From Thermoprotei archaeon (GTDB lineage Archaea > Thermoproteota > Thermoprotei > QMSL01 > B3-G16): a stretch of 6,802 bases of DNA. Position numbers and translations under genes: made by a program. The notes below the pieces were generated by a model. It was not told where the DNA came from and ran no database searches. It saw only the letters and a list, made by a program, of their open reading frames with translations. The stretch is taken from assembly GCA_003649665.1 (NCBI GenBank), contig QMSL01000072.1, positions 1 to 6,802 of the forward strand, in the 5' to 3' direction. Of this stretch, positions 5,642 through 6,802 are shown one piece after another. Each line of letters opens with the position of its first letter. Positions within the stretch are counted from its first letter, which is position 1.

Positions 5642-6367
5642 GTGCTCTTAGTACTTTTACTTTATATACTCCTTAATTCAACTGGTCTAATTAGTGGTAA
5701 CTACTGCTCCTTAAAGGTTAATGGTTTATTCTTCATATGTCCCATAGGCTTTCTCCAACGAGCTGCTATAAACTGTTCTTTCACGACTTCTCTCATAGTA
5801 GGTATTCTAATATCTGTGGTATTAATCATGCTCTTTGGTAGGCTGTTTTGTGGATGGATATGTCCTATAGGCATTTTGATGAGGTTATTAGGACGGACTA
5901 AGAAAGTTAAGGAAAATATAATACTACTAATGAGCTTTACCAGCCTAAGTGTGCTCCTTATAATTTCGTGGCTCTTAAGATATCCAGTCTTCTGTCTGGT
6001 TTGTCCAGTAGGCATTATAAGTAGATTAATAATATGGTCAGTTAGTGGTACGATAAACATTTCATCCGTGGTTATAGGGATCTTTATGTTTATTATAGTG
6101 ATGGTATTTAATGTAACGATAATTGGATGGTGTGCAGGAGTATGCCCGTTAGGAGCGTTACAGATAATATTGAGTTATTTTAAAGTATTGAGGATAAGGG
6201 TTAAGGAGAACTGCATCAAGTGTAAATTATGTAGCAGAGTGTGCCCCTTAGGTCTTAGGATATATGAAGGTAAGAACGTGGCTAATATGGCTTGCATGAC
6301 CTGCTTAAAATGTGTATTCTCATGTCCTGTAAAAGCATTAAAGCTTAGGCTATCCTTCTCGCATTAA
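5642..6367 (+). CDS. NapH-like membrane iron-sulfur protein (two [4Fe-4S] motifs, four membrane CPxG cysteine pairs)
   Basis: A 241-residue polytopic protein if GTG at 5642 is the start. NapH-type proteins are thought to oxidise quinol and hand electrons to NapG. Membrane helices are visible near 1-18, 47-66, 92-112, 138-162 and 170-182. Four cysteine motifs sit at helix ends: C22...C33-P-I-G, FCGWICPIG (69-76), FCLVCPVG (117-124) and WCAGVCPLG (163-171). Two bacterial-ferredoxin motifs end the protein: C191-x2-C194-x2-C197-x3-C201-P and C218-x2-C221-x2-C224-x3-C228-P. The frame is open well upstream of the GTG. A CTG at 5606, overlapping the previous stop as CTGA and following GGGGGAG by 11 bases, would add MKSVITKVNVIV, a basic lead better suited to a cytoplasmic N-terminus and giving 253 residues. 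I keep GTG as the conservative start. It is the last gene of the operon, and no terminator is evident. Confidence 0.9.
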   Translation: MLLVLLLYILLNSTGLISGNYCSLKVNGLFFICPIGFLQRAAINCSFTTSLIVGILISVVLIMLFGRLFCGWICPIGILMRLLGRTKKVKENIILLMSFTSLSVLLIISWLLRYPVFCLVCPVGIISRLIIWSVSGTINISSVVIGIFMFIIVMVFNVTIIGWCAGVCPLGALQIILSYFKVLRIRVKENCIKCKLCSRVCPLGLRIYEGKNVANMACMTCLKCVFSCPVKALKLRLSFSH

Positions 6368-6439
6368 AGCAAACGGGTAATATTGTGATGATTACGTATC
6401 CTTAGAAATAAATAGGAGCACTTGGAGCAGAACTATCGT
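6368..6439. other. Intergenic gap between the NapH-like gene and the CDF transporter gene
   Basis: Seventy-two bases with no gene and no T-rich terminator. It contains a TATA-like box for the CDF gene and a GTGATGA (6385-6391) resembling a C box, but no matching D box. Confidence 0.6.
6406..6414 (+). promoter_or_regulatory. TATA-like box for the CDF transporter gene
   Basis: AAATAAATA is centred 30 bases before the ATG at 6440, predicting a transcript that begins within a few bases of that ATG. This favours ATG 6440 over the in-frame TTG at 6422, which would lie upstream of the predicted transcription start. Confidence 0.4.
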
Positions 6440-6802
6440 ATGTATTACCTTAGGAAAACGAGCGAGATACATATCTTAAGGGCCCTTCACCTATCTATTG
6501 TATTAAATGCTCTTCTCTTTATATTCAAGGTAGTGGGCGGTATTGTATCAAGGAGTACCGCTTTGCTAGCAGATGGTAGTGACTCCTTGCTTAATGTCAT
6601 AAGCAATATGATAACCTTCAAGTATTACCACGAGGCAAGACGTCCTCCTGATGAAGAGCATCCCTATGGCCACCTCAAGTACGAGGCCTTTGCATCAATG
6701 CTCGTCTTAATCCTTATGTCTATTACCTTATCATTCATTGCCTTTATGACAGTTGATAGAATAATCACGGGTATACACGTCAAGAAGTTAAATCCTATAG
6801 GC
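6440..6802 (+). CDS. Cation diffusion facilitator (CDF) family metal transporter, N-terminal part (cut by window end)
   Basis: The first 121 codons of a gene that leaves the window at its right end; CDF proteins are usually about 280-300 residues, so more than half is missing. Family members export divalent metals such as Zn, Fe or Mn in exchange for protons. The sequence shows a first membrane helix (about 18-36, IVLNALLFIFKVVGGIVSR), then the helix-2 signature ALLADGSDSLLNVISN (42-57) with the A-x-x-x-D-G-x-x-D-S-x-x-N arrangement (metal-site Asp at 46 and 50), the loop PPDEEHPYGHLKYEAFASM (about 69-87), and a third helix after it (about 88-108). The site DxxxD (D46, D50) is the half of the A-site contributed by helix 2, but specificity depends also on helix 5, which is not in view. 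ATG is chosen on the TATA spacing; TTG at 6422 would add six residues. It appears to be a separate transcription unit from the tat operon. Confidence 0.9.
   Translation, partial: MYYLRKTSEIHILRALHLSIVLNALLFIFKVVGGIVSRSTALLADGSDSLLNVISNMITFKYYHEARRPPDEEHPYGHLKYEAFASMLVLILMSITLSFIAFMTVDRIITGIHVKKLNPIG

Noticed and set aside
6385..6391. GTGATGA as a C box of a C/D guide RNA
   Set aside because: No CTGA D box or internal D'/C' pair follows within the gap before the CDF gene.
6422..6424. In-frame TTG as the start of the CDF gene
   Set aside because: It is only 3 bases after a GGAG and would precede the transcription start predicted from the TATA-like box; ATG at 6440 is more likely.

Overview
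The window looks like a piece of an AT-rich, probably thermophilic and anaerobic archaeal chromosome, most likely from the TACK/Thermoproteota side. The evidence is frequent ATA (Ile) and AGA/AGG (Arg) codons, TATA-like boxes 25-35 bases upstream of several starts that would give leaderless or very short leaders, GGAG/GAGG ribosome sites inside operons, TTG and GTG starts, and an archaeal-type MTH938/DUF498 protein. The genus cannot be named from the sequence.

Left part (1-1615, minus strand): a sugar-isomerase-like gene of the L-fucose isomerase family, cut by the window start, preceded by a small complete MTH938/DUF498-family gene. Divergent from these, a uroporphyrinogen-decarboxylase-like protein runs on the plus strand (1705-2775). 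It shares the URO-D fold signatures but not the substrate-binding N-terminus of true HemE. An 89-base AT-rich gap between the divergent genes holds a TATA-like box for each direction.

Central part (2911-6367, plus strand): one tight operon of six genes. It starts with its own Tat translocase (tatC, then a divergent tatA-like gene). Next come a 46-residue membrane protein with a twin-arginine motif (3893-4033), a DUF362 protein with a Tat signal, a NapG/MauM-type poly-ferredoxin with a Tat signal, and a NapH-like polytopic iron-sulfur membrane protein. Several genes overlap by 4 to 14 bases. The layout suggests a membrane electron-transfer unit: the NapH-like protein would pass electrons through the exported NapG-like ferredoxin to something outside the membrane, possibly the exported DUF362 protein. 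The translocase that exports these parts is encoded in the same transcript. No molybdenum or haem terminal enzyme is present in the window, so the electron acceptor or donor is unknown.

Right end (6440-6802, plus strand): the first 121 codons of a cation diffusion facilitator (CDF) metal transporter with its own TATA-like box. No RNA genes, insertion sequences or CRISPR arrays were seen.
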